Translations under genes and position numbers: made by a program
Assembly: GCA_027924585.1 (NCBI GenBank)
Contig: BSBM01000426.1
Location: 705,001 to 769,000 of the forward strand
DNA: 64,000 bases
Source of the DNA: Larix kaempferi
Lineage: Eukaryota > Streptophyta > Pinopsida > Pinales > Pinaceae
Direction: 5' to 3'
Shown here: positions 35,835 through 48,395 of the stretch, piece after piece
How the letters are laid out: every line of letters begins with the position of its first letter
Position numbering within the stretch: position 1 is the stretch's first letter
The notes under the pieces: model-generated
The model's database searches: none
What the model saw: only the letters and a program-made list of their open reading frames with translations
What the model was told of the DNA's origin: nothing

Positions 35835-36933
35835 GTAGCCTTACTTAACTGTCTTTCCACACTTATCTTCATCAATGTTTGTTTTATTTGCTTCTTGATC
35901 GATCCATGCATTTCGTTTCATGATTGCACATTGCACTTCTGCTCCGATTATTTGGAAGTATGGTGGCTAGATGCGGGTTTATCATTTGTTGACATGATGA
36001 AGGTGGCTAATCATGATCTCTTGAGGTAGTTTGAACCTTGCCGTCGACTTAATTTAAAAATTTTCCTCAGCTTTAGAAATAATTGTCTTGCGGGATAATG
36101 ATTTGACCTTAAAAATAAAACAAAGATGTTTTGAGATTACCTCTGTATGATTAGCGTACCTGAGTGCTTGTTACAGACTGATTTCGTGTGCATTGGATTC
36201 TGTAGTATATCTTTGCCATATCTGTAGTTATTTTCGGCATGTCTGTAGTTACACGTGTTTTCTTTTTCTGCTTTCGTTCTTTTGAAAATGCTCCATCTGG
36301 CTGGTTTTGATTTTTGTGCCCATTTCTAATTTAGTGCTGGCTCATTTGATGGTGTGCCATGCTCGTGTGAATAAATTGTAGGCTTGCTTGATTAATGGCA
36401 GGCTCGCTTAAATAATGGCAGTCCCGCTTGAGTGAATTTTGTAGTGCTTGATATCTTTGCTGGTTAAATTGAATACATTCTGGCTCACTTGAATATCAAT
36501 ACCTAGCTCTCTTGATTTGATTGTTGGATCGGTTGTAATCTGATGAATGGTTCGTTTGATTTTATTTAGTTGCAATGTGCATTCCGCTTCTTCATGGGAA
36601 TGTATGATGCCTTGCAATTTTACCTGTGATTACATAATGCATCATGTTGTATCTCTATTTCAATTATGTCTCTTTTTCTCCTTTTTTTCCTTCATTTTTC
36701 TTTTTCTCTCTTTTTTGATATCTTTTTTTTTTTCATTTTTCATTTTTTTTTTCATCTTTTTTTTTAATATTTTTTCTCTTTTTTCATTTTTATATTTTTT
36801 ATTTTTCTATGAACTGGATTTCAATGGTCTTCCATGTTCTCTATCATCATTAGTTGTTGCTAGTAGATCACCTGTGTGAACTCCTCCTCTGACTGTGGCT
36901 TCTTGTAAAGTTTGAGCCTATGTCCATTTACTA
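35835..36933 (-). other. Athila-like spacer between integrase and extra ORF
   Basis: No domain was recognised. A strongly pyrimidine-biased tract (T-rich with C) lies at about 36661-36803 on the plus strand, so it is an A/G-rich run on the element's sense strand. A Trp/Ser/Leu-type open frame across it (36547-36879) is composition-driven. Confidence 0.55.
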
Positions 36934-38241
36934 TCATGGGAAATTCTTCTTCATCAATTGTAATAATCTCACAGCTCCATTTTCATAGATTGTTTCAATA
37001 ATGTAAGATCCAGGCCATCTTGTTGTTAGTTTTCCATTGAAAGTATAGAATCTAGAGTCATAGAGTAGTGCCCAGTCACCCTCCTTGAACTTTTTATATT
37101 TTATGTGTTTTTCATGCCACTTCTTTCTTTGTTGCTGGATGATTTCAGTATGGGCAAGTGCTTGTTGGCATTGCTCATCCAGTTGATTTAATTGTAGCAT
37201 GCATTCTTGTTGGATCTCTGATAGTTCCATATTTAACTTTGTTGCAATTCTTAATTTCTTTATTTCAAATTCAATTGGCAGCATGACTTGATTTCCATAG
37301 ACTAACTCATAAGGTGTGAAGCCTGTCGTTGTCTTCCATGTGGTATTGTAAGCCCAAACTACCTCACTTAGCCTGTCTGCCGAATCTCTTTTGTGGAGTT
37401 CGATAGTATTTGTCAAAATCCTTTCCAATTCTTTGTTTGTTACCTCAGCTTGACCATTGGCTTGAGGGTGATAGGAGGAGGACTATCTGTGCTTGACATT
37501 GTTTCTTTTAAGTAATTCTTCTATTAGATTTGATGTAAACTGTGGGCCTTGATCAGAGGCTAGTTCTATTGGTACTCCAAACCCGTGAAAGATCTGCTCA
37601 GTGAATAATTTTTCCACGTTGGTTTCATTTGCTGCAGCAAGTGCTGCTACCTCATTCCACTTTGTAAGGTAGTCAGTGCATACTAGGATGTATCTCTTTT
37701 GATTTGAATGTGGGTTTATTGGACCAACGAAATCAAATCCCCATTTTTTGAATGCTTCCAAGGAGATTTGTGGATGGAGTGGCATTTCTTCTTTTTGTGT
37801 TGGTTTCCCCATTCTTTGGAAGTCATCATAGTGTGAAACATATTCATAAGCATCCATGTGGAGTGTTGGCCAATAATACCTTGTTTCCAAAATTTTGTAG
37901 GTTGTCCTCTTTGTAGCATAGTGTCTACCACATGGTTCATTGTGAGTGGCATGCATTATGTCGTGCACTTCATCTTCTCTAATGCACCTTCTAAGTATTT
38001 GATCCAGTCCTTGTTTGAAGAGCATTCCCTCTATCCATGTGTATGTGGCACTCTGCCTTATTACTTTATTTCTCTCTTTGTAACTGTAATGTTCTAAAAA
38101 TTTCCTAGACACTAAATAGTTTGTTATGTCAGCAAACCATGGGATTCTTGTTGATATGGAAAAAAGGTGCTCATCAGGAAAAATATCATTCACCACTTCA
38201 CTATCTTTCCCATGTGTGAGCCTAGATAGAAAGTCATCCAC
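36934..38241 (-). pseudogene. Athila-like integrase
   Basis: Two pieces in one frame (37483-38241 and 36934-37428) are separated by a single TAG at 37483. The HHCC finger retains HATHNEPCGRH, but the two Cys read Tyr138 and Phe141 (SHYDDFQRMG). The core has WGFDFVGP (D170), LASDQGPQF (D230) and NGQAE just past the TAG, so the DDE triad survives. The C-terminal domain (YELVYGNQVMLPIE, then KEGDWALLYDSRF) is complete to about 36940. Loss of zinc-binding Cys and the stop make it inactive. Confidence 0.88.
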
Positions 38242-38968
38242 AATGTGTTTTCCCGGCTTATCTATAATTGTGATGTCAAACTCTATCAGGAGGAGTAACC
38301 ACCTGATGATTCGAGCACTTGTATTAGGTTTTCTTGTGAGATACCTTATTGTTGAATGGTTTGTATGGATAAAAACTTGGTAACCTGTTATGTAGTGCCT
38401 ATACTTGTTAATGGCATGGATGACAGCTAAAAATTCCTTCTCTGTAACAGTCTAATTTAATTATGCCCCTGCCAAAATTTTTACTGATATAATATATAAC
38501 ATAGGGCTTTTTGTCTCTTCCTTGTCCAAGGACAGATCCAATGGCCTTATCTGATGCATCTGAGTGGATGTGGAATGGAAGTTCCCAGTTTGGTCCTTGG
38601 AGTACTGGAGCTGTAATTGTTTTCTCCTTAAGGTTATCAAATGATTTCATGTAATGGTTTGTCCATATGAACTCAATTTCTTTTGTGAGAAGAGAAAACA
38701 TTGGTGCAGCAATCCTACTATAATTTTCAATAAATCTCTTGTAGTGTCCTATTTTCCCAAGGAAACTTCTCACATCCCTTTGTTTGACAGGTGGTGGCAG
38801 CATTTTGATTACTGAAACTTTTGCTTGATCAACCTCTATCCCTCTCTGTGATATATGGTGCCCAAGAACGATACCTTCTTCCATTAACATTTTGCATTTT
38901 TCATTGCTCAGACATAATCTCATTTCAATACATTTATTCAAGACTAAATCAAGATGGTTCAATGCCAA
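38242..38968 (-). pseudogene. Athila-like RT C-terminus and RNase H
   Basis: This lies in a different frame from the RT piece upstream; one indel near 38965 separates them, just after the catalytic box. It reads ALNHLDLVLNKCIEM, LGHHISQRGIEVDQAKV and FLGKIGHYKRFIENYS, then RNase H (FHIHSDASDKAIGSVLGQ). After about 38408 the frame is broken again (YREGIFSCHPCH marks a shift from the expected motif). Confidence 0.87.
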
Positions 38969-40518
38969 ATCAAGTTTTGGCCATAGGGTGTGAAGTCATC
39001 CATGAGGACTTCCATTTGATCATTTATAAAATCAGAGAATATACTTAGTATGGCCCTTTGGAATGTTGCTAGAGCATTACATGACCAAGAGGGTAGTACT
39101 CTGTATGCATAAGTACCCCATGGGCATGTAAACATTGTTTTGTCTTCATCAGCTGGGTGTATTAGAATTTGGTTGTACCCACTGAAACCATCTAAAAATG
39201 AGAAATACTTGTTCCCAGCTAATGTGTCTAGCACCTGATCTATAAATGGGAGAGGAAAGTGATCTTTCTTGGTTTCTTTATTCAGCTCTCTGTAATCCAC
39301 ACAAATTCTCCATTTGCCTCCTTTTTTAGGGACTATAACTAGTGGTGAGACCCATTCGCTATCAGAGATGAGATAAGTGAACCCCGCATCTAATAACTTT
39401 TGTAGTTCTACTTTGACAATGTCCTTTAATGTTGGGTTCAGCCTCCTTTGTGGTTGCCTGATAGGAATAAAACCTTCTTTGATGTAAATGTAATGTTTGC
39501 AGATATCAAGATGTATACCCTTCATGTCTATGTATGTCCATGTAAAAGATTTATTTTGTTCTGATAGTACCTTCATTAACTGCGTTTCTTTCTCTGGCTG
39601 CAGATTGGAATTAATATTGACTATCTTTCCAGGCATAATTTCAACTGTCTTTGCTTTTTCTGATTGTTCTTCCAAAGATAGCACGTCTGCCCACATTTTA
39701 TTTAAGTTATGGTTTGAACTTTTTCCTTCTTGTTGTTGCTCTATGTCAAAAAATCCTTCAAGACCATCATTGTTAGAATATGCATTTTGTATAAACCTAT
39801 CTATATGACCATTTTCGTCTATGGCTTTTAATGATAGTGCAACATCAATTGTTAGGATAGGTCGTAGGTTTTGATTTGGTGTGTCGTTATAATCATCTAT
39901 CCAATTTTGATATTCTAACTCTGAAGATTTCCTTACTAGTGGGTAAATCGTGATTTTCTTCGTGGCATGTCCACTGGTGATAGTCATGTTTCCTGATCTG
40001 CAACCTATGTAAGCATTTGGATTTTCCAACCAAGGTCTACCTCGTATGATTGGATAACCTCTAAGTTTACTTTTTACTTCGATGACAATGAAATCAGCTG
40101 GGTATTCCCAGGCTTCAATATTGATAATAATGTCTTCGAGCATCCCTTCGGGTTTCACAGTGGATGTGTTAGCTAGCTGGAGTACTGTAGTTGTTGATAT
40201 GACCATTGATTGGAGTCCTAGGTGTATCATAGTATCCTTGGTCATCACATTGATAGAAACTCCCAAAACGATTAGGTTTGTGTCTATTTGACTATTATTG
40301 ATGGTCACGTTTACTACAGGGCTTCCTGGATCAAGATATTGAGGGTTAATAATAATACCCAGCATTAAATCTGCTAATTGTCCCACTACATTTATGGTTG
40401 GTGGGTCACGCTTTCTTCTACCAGGTTTCTTCAGACAATTTTCTTTAATAAATTTGTTACAGATGGGTACATCCCTTATGGCTTGCAAAATCAAAATTTG
40501 GATGTTTAAGTGCTTCAA
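38959..40518 (-). pseudogene. Athila-like protease and reverse transcriptase
   Basis: The 519 open residues are the longest coding stretch in the window. Gag C-terminal and linker residues (LQAIRDVPIC, KKPGRRKRD) come first. The protease has NLIVLGVSINVM around residues 82-92: Val84 occupies the catalytic Asp position, so it should be dead. The RT contains WVSPLVIVPKKGG, WRICVDYRELN, YFSFLDGFSGYNQI and VLMDDF (504-509). The final residues are out of frame after the indel. Family-typical order for Athila/Tat pol. Confidence 0.9.
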
Positions 40519-41336
40519 TTCGTTTAAAATTGCATTTTCTTCTTCCTCTTTTGTACTTCGTAGAAGTTTCTTTGGAAATGGAGGGTTTCTGTTTCATTTG
40601 AGTGGTTGAGTTTCTTCCTCCTGAGGGTTTGGTTCATCTAGATGTTGAATATGGGGTTGTGTCATTTGTTCGTGAGCCTCAGGTTCTTGGATATTCTGTG
40701 TGTGTGTATTTTGCAACGTTTTCCTAGACCTAAGGTTTATTTCGTTTATTTCCATGGTGTCTACTACATAAGTAGGGAATTATGTGATTTCAACATTATA
40801 GGTTTGTTGCTATTGTGCAGGTCTGTTATTATTAGGGTTTGGGATGGGTTAGGCAGGAATTGGTGGGGTCTAGGGGGTGGTTGATTCTGTGGGGGCAGCA
40901 TAATAAGTGGTTCTTGTAATGGGGCTCTCCAATTTGATGGATGGGGGTATTGATTTGCATAATTTTTGGTTGATGGAGGAAAAGGTGGGGGGTATGGAGG
41001 GTAAGACGATGGGTAATAAGGTTGTTGATAGGTTGGTTGATAAGTATGCTAATAAATCTGTTGATTTTGCTGCCATTGGTTTGGATTTGGCTGTGCTTTC
41101 CATGGAGCTAGTGCAGAGTTCCAATTTTGTTGGCCCTGATTATAGTAGGATTGATTGCTAGGTTGGTATGGTCTAACAAAATTACTCCTCCTTTGATTTG
41201 TAAAACATAGATGTTCTATTGCACCTTCAGTTGTGGGATCTTGAATAGTAGCTTTACATGAGGGTAAGAGAGGACATTTATCAGTCGAGTGATCATCAGT
41301 GTAGAGACCACATATTTCTATGGTGTTTAATATACA

Positions 41337-42155
41337 CTACCCCTTCTCACATTTCTTTCTACAACGAGGACAGAATACTACCAAGGCTTGGTTAATTTCA
41401 TCCTGCTTCTTCTTTATTTGGAGTGCATCAAATTGCATGGCCAAGGATTGTGGGATGTCAGTTTTCATGTCATCAAGGAGGTTACCTAGATCATATTTTG
41501 TAAGGTTTGGTCCTGAAGATGATGATGATCCTATGTATAGATGTGTATCTCTTGTCCCATTTTTGCTTTTCCTAGACCTAGAATGGTTTTTCAAGATCTG
41601 TAGTATCTGGTCATAAGTTTTCTGGAATATGTCTCCATCTCCCAAGAGGTTTAAGATCTCAAAATTCTCTTCTTTGATCCCTCTAAGAAGGACAAGTTTC
41701 AGTGATTCAGGGTCTAGGGTGCAATGGTTAGCTCGTTTGTAGCTGAGCTGAAAATGCTGGGCATAGTCTTCTAAGGATTCACGGTCTCCCTGCTGCATCC
41801 TAAATATTTCATCCCTTGTATATTTTTCTTTGCAGTAGTCCCTATAGTTTTCTACGAATGCTTGTTTCATTTTGTCCCAGCTGAAAATACTATTTCCTTC
41901 TAAACTCAAGAAGCACCTAAGTGATAAATCTTTTAGTGTGGAGGGAAAAATCCTCATGTTTTGTGCATCCGTAGTGTAATCAAAGGATCTACAAACTACC
42001 TCAAACTCAAACAGGAATGTGTCAGGATCTTCTGAAGTCAAACCATGGAAGTTTGGCAGATTGTTAGGGTTGATAGTCTTCATTCTGGCATCTCCAAGAG
42101 GTATGCTAATGGGAAAGGTGAACAACTCTTTAGGTTCCTCTTCTTCATCTGCCAT
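41337..42155 (-). pseudogene. Athila-like gag
   Basis: The 272 residues begin MADEEEEPKELFTFPI. The retrotransposon gag domain is clear: LPNFHGLTSEDPDTFLFEF, ARCFLSLE-type helix (LRCFLSLEGNSIFSWDKM), FRMQQGDRESLEDYAQHF and LVLLRGIKEEN. The C-terminus has FCPRCRKKC at the place of a zinc motif. The frame ends at about 41337, and a Pro/Gln-rich broken stretch (40520-41336) links to pol. The start is supported by the distance of about 300 bases to the primer site. Confidence 0.88.
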
Positions 42156-42439
42156 GGTGGTGTTTGAGCTAGAACTAGAAGAGAAGTTGTCTCTGTTTGG
42201 ATCCTATGTAGAATCAGTTTCATTTTCAGAGTTTAGGAATTCAAATTGGGAGTGGTCAGAACTGTTGTTACCGTTGTTACTCATAGGATGCCTAGGCAGA
42301 AAGCATCCAAACCTATCCTTTTGCCGATGAGGCATTCATTGGTAAAATATTTATGTTTTTTTTTTCGTGTTTTTATATATGTTGTTTTTTTTTCCTTTTT
42401 GTTTTGTTTTTGAAGATGTTTCCTAAAATATTTAGCACC

Positions 42440-42460
42440 TCCCCGGCAACGACGCCAAAA
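42440..42460 (-). other. Primer-binding site of the Athila-like element
   Basis: The minus strand reads TTTTGGCGTCGTTGCCGGGG next to the 5' LTR end. This sequence is diagnostic for the Athila/Tat group of plant Gypsy elements. Confidence 0.9.
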
Positions 42461-42462
42461 AG

Positions 42463-43848
42463 TGGTGAGCTCTTAGAATGGATGCCTAATGAGGGAAGCT
42501 AGACTAGGAGCCTATTTTAATTACCAACCCGGGGGACGTACAAAATTCAGAGGTGCTGGCACTATATGTGCTCTTATAGGATAGTATTTTTCGTGGTTGG
42601 GTATCGATATCAATGTTTAAATGTTTTCCTAAATGAAATTGAATAAGCTGTGAAAGGATTTCCTAATCTATGGATGAGAAATACCTATGCTAAGAAGTTT
42701 GAATGCTGAAGACAGTAAATATACTTTAAGAATTAATCTTGTGGAACACAATAAATCTATACTATGAATTTGAATGTTGAAAACCTGGCAGATCTATTCT
42801 AAAATACCGAAAGCTGGATTTCTAATTTAAGAAGTAAATACTGTAATTCAAATACATAAACTACAAATCTGATCTAAAATTTTCAAATGCGAAAAACTAA
42901 ATTCACAATGCAATTATCCAATGCTACGAATTAATCATCAATTAACCAAAGTGCTGAAAGTAATCAATCTTCATGAGCAACTATTATAATGGAAAAGTGC
43001 ATGATCTTCAAGATCTAGATCAATGTTTCATAAGTAATGAAAGAACATAGGAAAATAAGTGTCGAAATATGTCTTGGCAGAATGCTGCTACAGGACTACA
43101 GAAACAGCATTACCGAACTACAGAATGCACTATAACCTACTACGAAATCAGAATGGTCACTTTACTACAGAAATCAAATCGTGCTATTTGAATGTCTTCA
43201 AAAATACTTTCACATGCCATATAGATTAAGTCAATACAAAGCACATAATGAAAAATACCTGAACAATAAAAATCTCTTGACTTACGTGTTGGAGGGGCCC
43301 TCGCCAACCCGTACTCAGGAGTGAAGAAAACTTATAGATGCCGAATTGAAAGCAACATCAATATGTTTATTCAAAATAGTAACTTCATAGTTCCATAAAA
43401 AGTCTGTAACAGAAATTGTCTCAGCAGTATAAAAACATAAAATGATGGTTCTCAAAAATGGCAGCAGGATCCCCTCGCTACCCGAGAGGTCCATATATAT
43501 ATGCCTCTAATGCTTAACCTAACTATATGTCTAATTGCCGATCCTGCTGAACAGGAGCTCTCTCTATAAATCAGGGAAAAAGGTGTTGATCTTTGTATGA
43601 TCTTTCAGTCCTTCACTTGATTTGCTTGTTTGTCCCTTAGTGTACCTGCACCTGCTCAATCATACTCGTTTTTCATATAATTAGTTTATTGAACACGCTT
43701 TCAAACATAAAAGAATAATCTTTAAAACAACTTCATTAAATAATCAAGGTAAATCATTTCTCCCACAAAACAAGTGTATTTCTTCACCCTTCCTTATGCT
43801 TCACAGTGAGAAAAAGGCTATTAGGATACCTATTATTCAGGGTTATCA
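42463..43848 (-). repeat. 5' LTR of the Athila-like element
   Basis: It runs 1386 bp from TGGTGAGC (42463) to GGTTATCA (43848) and is followed by the CTAAC duplication at 43849-43853. It lacks the 305-bp block present in the partner. Confidence 0.93.
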
Positions 43849-43853
43849 CTAAC

Positions 43854-45043
43854 CATCTAGCTTCCCTTGCATTTAATTTTTGTTGTCCAAAGATGTACTT
43901 TAGTCCCATGTTATCAGTTTTAAGGACAAACTTATTTCCTAATAGGTAACGCCTCCACATATTTTAGGTGTGGATAATTGTAGCAAGTTCTAGGTCGTGT
44001 GTATCATAGTTATGTTCATGTTCCTTAATATTTCTAGATTCATAGGAAATGACATAATCATTTTGCATAAGGAATCCACCTAGTCCTTCTTTGCAAGCAT
44101 CAGTACATGCAGAAAAATATCTGTCTGGATCAACTATCTTTAGGATATGAGAAGTTGTAAGTAAATTATTTAGTTGACAAGAACTTGCCTCACACTTTTA
44201 TGACCAAAAACGTTTTGTTTCAATTTTATACAAGGATGTTATGGGATATGCAATTCTGGAAAAGTTCCTGATGGAATTCTGGTAATATCCCATAAAAACC
44301 ATGAAGGACCTAATATCAGACACATTGGTAGGGGTAGGCCAATCCATAATGGCCTTGATCATTTTGGTTCCTACAGATATGCCTTCTTCTAAAATAATGT
44401 GTCCTAGGTATTAGATATGTTTCTTGTAGAAATAGAATTTGCTAAACATAGCATACAATTGGTTCTCTGCCAACACTTGTAGAACAATCTTTAAATGGTC
44501 TTCATATACATTTTTTCCCTTAGAATATATAAGTATGTCATCAATGAAGACTAGTACTAACTTATCTAGATACCGGCTGAATATGCGGTTCATCATACAC
44601 ATAATGGTAGAAGGGGCATTCGTAAGGATAAATGGCCTCACCATGAACTTGTAGTGTCCATATCTAGTTCTTAATGTTTTTTTGCATATATCATCTTCAT
44701 GGATCCTATCTTGGTGATATCCAAATCTCAGGTCAATCTTAGAAAATATTTTTGCTCCTCTAACTTGATCGAACAAGTCATTAATTATTGGTAATGGGTC
44801 TCTATTTTTAATTTTCAATTTATTTATTTGATGATAATCAATGCGCATTATCATTGTCCCATCTTTCTTCTTTACAAATAGCATTGGATACCCCCACAGG
44901 ACACACTATCGAGCCTAAAGTACCCTTTTTCAATCAGTTCTTGTAGCTGCATTTTATGTTCAACTACTTCCGGTGTACTCATACACTATGGTTCTTTTAA
45001 AACAAGCACTACTCTAGGTACAATTTCTATAAAAAAATATGTC
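43854..45043 (-). pseudogene. Element A reverse transcriptase and RNase H part
   Basis: The RT runs at 44411-44884 as 157 open residues: [36 protein letters not shown] and the catalytic FIDDIL box. Some canonical residues have changed (RIDYH instead of CVDYR). RNase H follows toward 43854 in broken frames and ends with QKLNAREARWL, whose next codons lie at 23334. Upstream of the RT (44885-45043) is the linker with MSTPEVVEHKMQLQELIEKG. An old, inactive pol. Confidence 0.85.
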
Positions 45044-45048
45044 TCTTT
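45044..45048. repeat. Target-site duplication TCTTT (left copy, second Copia)
   Basis: TCTTT before the LTR at 45049 recurs at 49351-49355, directly after the right LTR. Confidence 0.9.
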
Positions 45049-45587
45049 TGTTGATGTTTGTAGCTTAGTTAGGTATCCTCACTAGCTAAGTCGGCCTAGA
45101 AAGAAAGAAAATAAATGATTGCATAAAGACAAGTTGGCCTAACAAGAAACATTAAATAAACTGTAATTTATTATTGAAGAATACAAGTAGGCCCAGATAA
45201 AATAGACAAGTCATCTCCAATGAAAATGTCATCCAAAAAACTAGTATAAATAGAGGTGATGTCCTCCTCATTTGTTCACTCAAGCAAGGAGAAATTCGCT
45301 CAAGGGTTGTAGAAGATTTGTATTTTGGGGTTTTTTAATTGGCATAATATTTTATGTGATCTCTCTTGTTCTAGATCGCTTCTATATCTAATGTACTTTT
45401 GTTTTGTACTAAATCTTTGAATAAGAAAGATTGGATGGTTTTTTCCTTAGTTTGGGTTTTCTCAGGGTAAACTATTGTGTCTCCTATGTTTATATTTGTG
45501 CATCTATATCTTTCTTATGTATTCAGTATATGTGATAAAGAAGATAATAAGGGCATAATAAACAAGAAAACATAACAAAATTCAACA
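45049..45587 (+). repeat. 5' LTR of the deleted Copia element
   Basis: It starts TGTTGATGTTTGTAGCTTAG and ends ATTCAACA. Internal landmarks shared with the right LTR are TCTTGTTCTAGATC and TAATGTACTT. Confidence 0.92.
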
Positions 45588-45648
45588 GGTAATGGGCCCA
45601 CTTCACTCTTTCGTTCCACAACTGCAGATGGCTCATTAAAATCTAACA

Positions 45649-45660
45649 TGGGATCAGAGC
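45649..45660 (+). other. Candidate primer-binding site
   Basis: TGGGATCAGAGC resembles the initiator-Met site with one change. It lies about 60 bases past the LTR, further than usual, so the assignment is tentative. Confidence 0.5.
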
Positions 45661-46029
45661 GGTGTTGAAAGATGTCATTGCTGAAAAAGTAGGCCCTAGA
45701 AATCAGGGGCTGAAAATTTAGGGTCTGAAAATTAGGGGTCAATAATATAGGGTCCGAAAATGAGGAGCCAACAATTTAGGGCTAGGAAATTGCAAATATG
45801 AAGTTTTAGTTTTGACCTAAATTCTACAGAAACTACAGAAATTAGGGTTTCATTTTGTGATATGTTCTGTCCAAGGATCCAAAATAAAAGGAGGGTTACT
45901 CAAATATCCCTAGAAGGACGCACCCACCTGTGAAATTAGATTTTCAAATTCCAAATTTTATTTTTGACCTAGCGCCTGCTAGGGTTTCTGCAGCAGATTT
46001 CAGTTTTTTGACCTATTTTCGAACTAGGA

Positions 46030-46840
46030 TCAAGATGGTTGTTGGACTTAGAGTAGAAGACAAATTGGAGGTAGTTTCAAACTTCTGATCTTGGAAGAGT
46101 AGGATGCTCATGCTCCTAAATTAACATGATATCAAGGATCATATACTCAAAAATATTCCAGAGCTAGAGGGGGCCCAAGAGAAAGCAAGACACGAGAAGA
46201 ATGAAGCCATAACCATGGGGGTTTTTATGGATTCAATGAAATATCATCTTGTACCTCTTATTGTAAGCTAGGAAACTGCTAAGAATATGTATGATGCCTT
46301 GAAGAAACTATATGAGGATGAGAATCCTAGCAAAATATTGACCTTAAAAGACCAACTTCATCAAGTGAAGTTCACAAATGATGATTCCATTTTTTCTTAT
46401 TTCTTGAAGATTTCCTAGATCAGAGATCAGCTGGAAGATGTTGATGAAAGTGTCTATGAAAGAGATCTTGTTTTGACATCTATGGGTGGATTTCCTCCAA
46501 AATGGAAGCCATTTGTGAAAGGAATATGTGCTCGTGGTTAGTTACCCATATTTGATCAGTTTTGGTCAGAATGTATCTAAGAGGAAAAGAGGGAGATTGT
46601 CTCTACCTCAAAGGAAGAGGAAGAATAACTATCCCTTACCACTCATGATAAGAAATGAAAGAAGAGATATGGTAGAAAAGACAAAGGTGAAAGACCAATA
46701 CTAGTTCTAGAGAAAAAGAAGAAGAAGGATAGTTCACATATTGAATGTTTCAATTGCACAAAGTATGGTCACTATGCAAAACAATGTACCTCAAAGAAGA
46801 GAAAGCACCATGCCTCAATTGTTGATGTTGATGGAGATTC
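46030..46840 (+). pseudogene. Copia gag remnant with intact zinc knuckle
   Basis: The gag helical domain is readable with several stops: AITMGVFMDSMKYHLVPLI, then KNMYDALKKLYEDENPSK and LKDQLHQVKFTNDDSIFSYF. A CX2CX4HX4C knuckle (CFNCTKYGHYAKQC) at 46746-46787 is complete. Sequence after about 46850 has no protease or integrase. Confidence 0.8.
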
Positions 46841-46849
46841 TCCACAAAA

Positions 46850-47600
46850 TATGTCAAGGAATGCACCAATGATTACAGTATCAAGATGGTGTGATTTTCA
46901 TTGGAGATGCATGAAGATCCAGGTTACAGAAAGAAGATGAAGATTTGAGGACTCATGTGATTTCTACAAGGAGGTGGAGATAAAGAGGGAGCCAACAAAA
47001 CAATAAAAGATAAGTATGTGTACTATCATTTAAGCTATTCTTTAAATATTTGAATTTTTGGCTTAAAGGATAATGTTCACAACAATTATATGTAGATATG
47101 TGATATAATATTATTTTATGCGTTTATATGGTTGATATTGACGAGCAGTAGGCTCATGTAGTGCATATAGATGTTAGGTAAGTATCCTATAGTGTTGCAC
47201 AACAACCCATGAACCCTTGTTGGAACTAGTTTAGGATGAAACCTCTTTGCTGACGTACTAGGATTAGTGCACGCTCTTGATAGTATGCTCTATAGGAGAT
47301 GGAAGGAATCCAGATAGTCACCACATGTGTTTGGGATATGGATGGATGTTGTGTTGAAGCATTGGTTATGATGCTTACATAACTGTGTAAAGTATTGCAT
47401 TGAAATGTCAATATGATTTGATTGAATTTCATGATTATGCAATGCTGGTAACTAATTGAATGAACTTCACTTGTAGGAAAGATCATGTGCTATGGCCTAC
47501 AAGAGACTTGTTCCAAAGAACAAGTGATAACCATTTAGAAAGAGGACAAGTGATGGATGTGAATATCCCATTGATACTCAGTATTTGAGAGGGAGATTGA
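46850..47600 (+). other. Interior of the deleted Copia element, no domain
   Basis: No Pol motif is visible in any frame. It joins the gag remnant to the tandem arrays. Confidence 0.55.
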
Positions 47601-47629
47601 GCGAATTTTCTTGAATTCTGTGTGGAATC

Positions 47630-48120
47630 CTGAGTTCTGTGTGGAATCTTTGTCTTGTGTGGATTGTGGTTATATGCGGACTAATATAATTTCTATGTGG
47701 AATCCTTAGTTTTGTTTGGACTCCTTGTCCTATGTACTAGACTATGGTTCTGTTTGGACTCCTTTTCCTATGTAGTAGACTATGGTTCTCTATGGACCAA
47801 TATGAGTTCAATGTGGAATCCTGCGTTCTGTGTGGAATCCTTGTCCTTTGTGGACTGTGGTTCGGTGTGGACCAATATGAGTTCTATGTGGAATCCTGAG
47901 TTCTCTGTGGACTCCTTGTCCTGTGTGGACTATGGTTCTATGTGGACCAATATGAGTTCTGTGTGGATTCATGAGTTCTGTGTCGACTCCTTGTCCTGTA
48001 TGGACTACAGTTTTGTGTGGACCAATATGATTTCTCTGTGGACTCCTTTTCATGTGTAGAGCATGGTTCTACGTGTACCAATATGAGTTATGTGTGAACT
48101 CTCGAGTTTTTTGTAAACTC
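47630..48120 (+). repeat. 75-bp tandem repeat array
   Basis: ACCAATATGAGTTC recurs at 47796, 47871, 47946 and 48021, exactly 75 bp apart, with degenerate units outside. Each unit contains TGTGGAATCC and CTCCTTGTCC-like segments. Because 75 is a multiple of three, the array gives a long open frame (47697-48059) with a 25-residue period that is probably not a gene. Confidence 0.92.
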
Positions 48121-48129
48121 CTTGTCCTG

Positions 48130-48395
48130 TTTAGACGATGGTTCCTATGAGGAACATTCTCCCGTATGGAGAGGAATCCTTTGTGGAGTGTATCCCTATG
48201 TGGGATGGTTCCCATGTGGAATGTTCTCTTATGTGGAGAGGACTCCTTTGTGGATTGGATCCCTCTGTGGGATGGTTCCTATGTGGAAAGTTCTCCTGTG
48301 TGGGAAGGACTCCTTTGTGGAGTGGAACCCTGTGTGGGATGTTCTCCTATGTGGAGAGTGCTCCTATGTGGAGTATGGGCACATAGGGGTGGACT
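48130..48395 (+). repeat. 67-bp tandem repeat array
   Basis: GACTCCTTTGTGG-type landmarks occur at 48174, 48241 and 48308, spaced 67 bp, each followed by a TCCCTNTGTGGGATG segment. The unit lacks stop codons and is not a multiple of three, which explains three overlapping open frames here. Confidence 0.92.

Larger units (their letters stand above)
23340..43848 (-). mobile_element. Athila/Tat-like Ty3/Gypsy retrotransposon
   Basis: LTRs of about 1.39 kb, perfect 5-bp target duplication CTAAC, and a primer site TGGCGTCGTTGCCGGGGA typical of the Athila/Tat lineage. Minus-strand coding order: gag, protease, RT, RNase H, integrase, then an extra open frame next to the 3' LTR. Gypsy element B is inserted between integrase and the extra frame, so the Athila-like element itself is about 12.2 kb. 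All genes carry stops or shifts. Confidence 0.93.

Noticed and set aside
36547-36879. 110-residue Phe/Ser-rich frame
   Set aside because: It is produced by the pyrimidine-rich tract and has no protein character beyond composition.
47697-48059. 120-residue frame with a 25-residue period
   Set aside because: It results from a 75-bp tandem repeat inside a deleted Copia element; no known domain.
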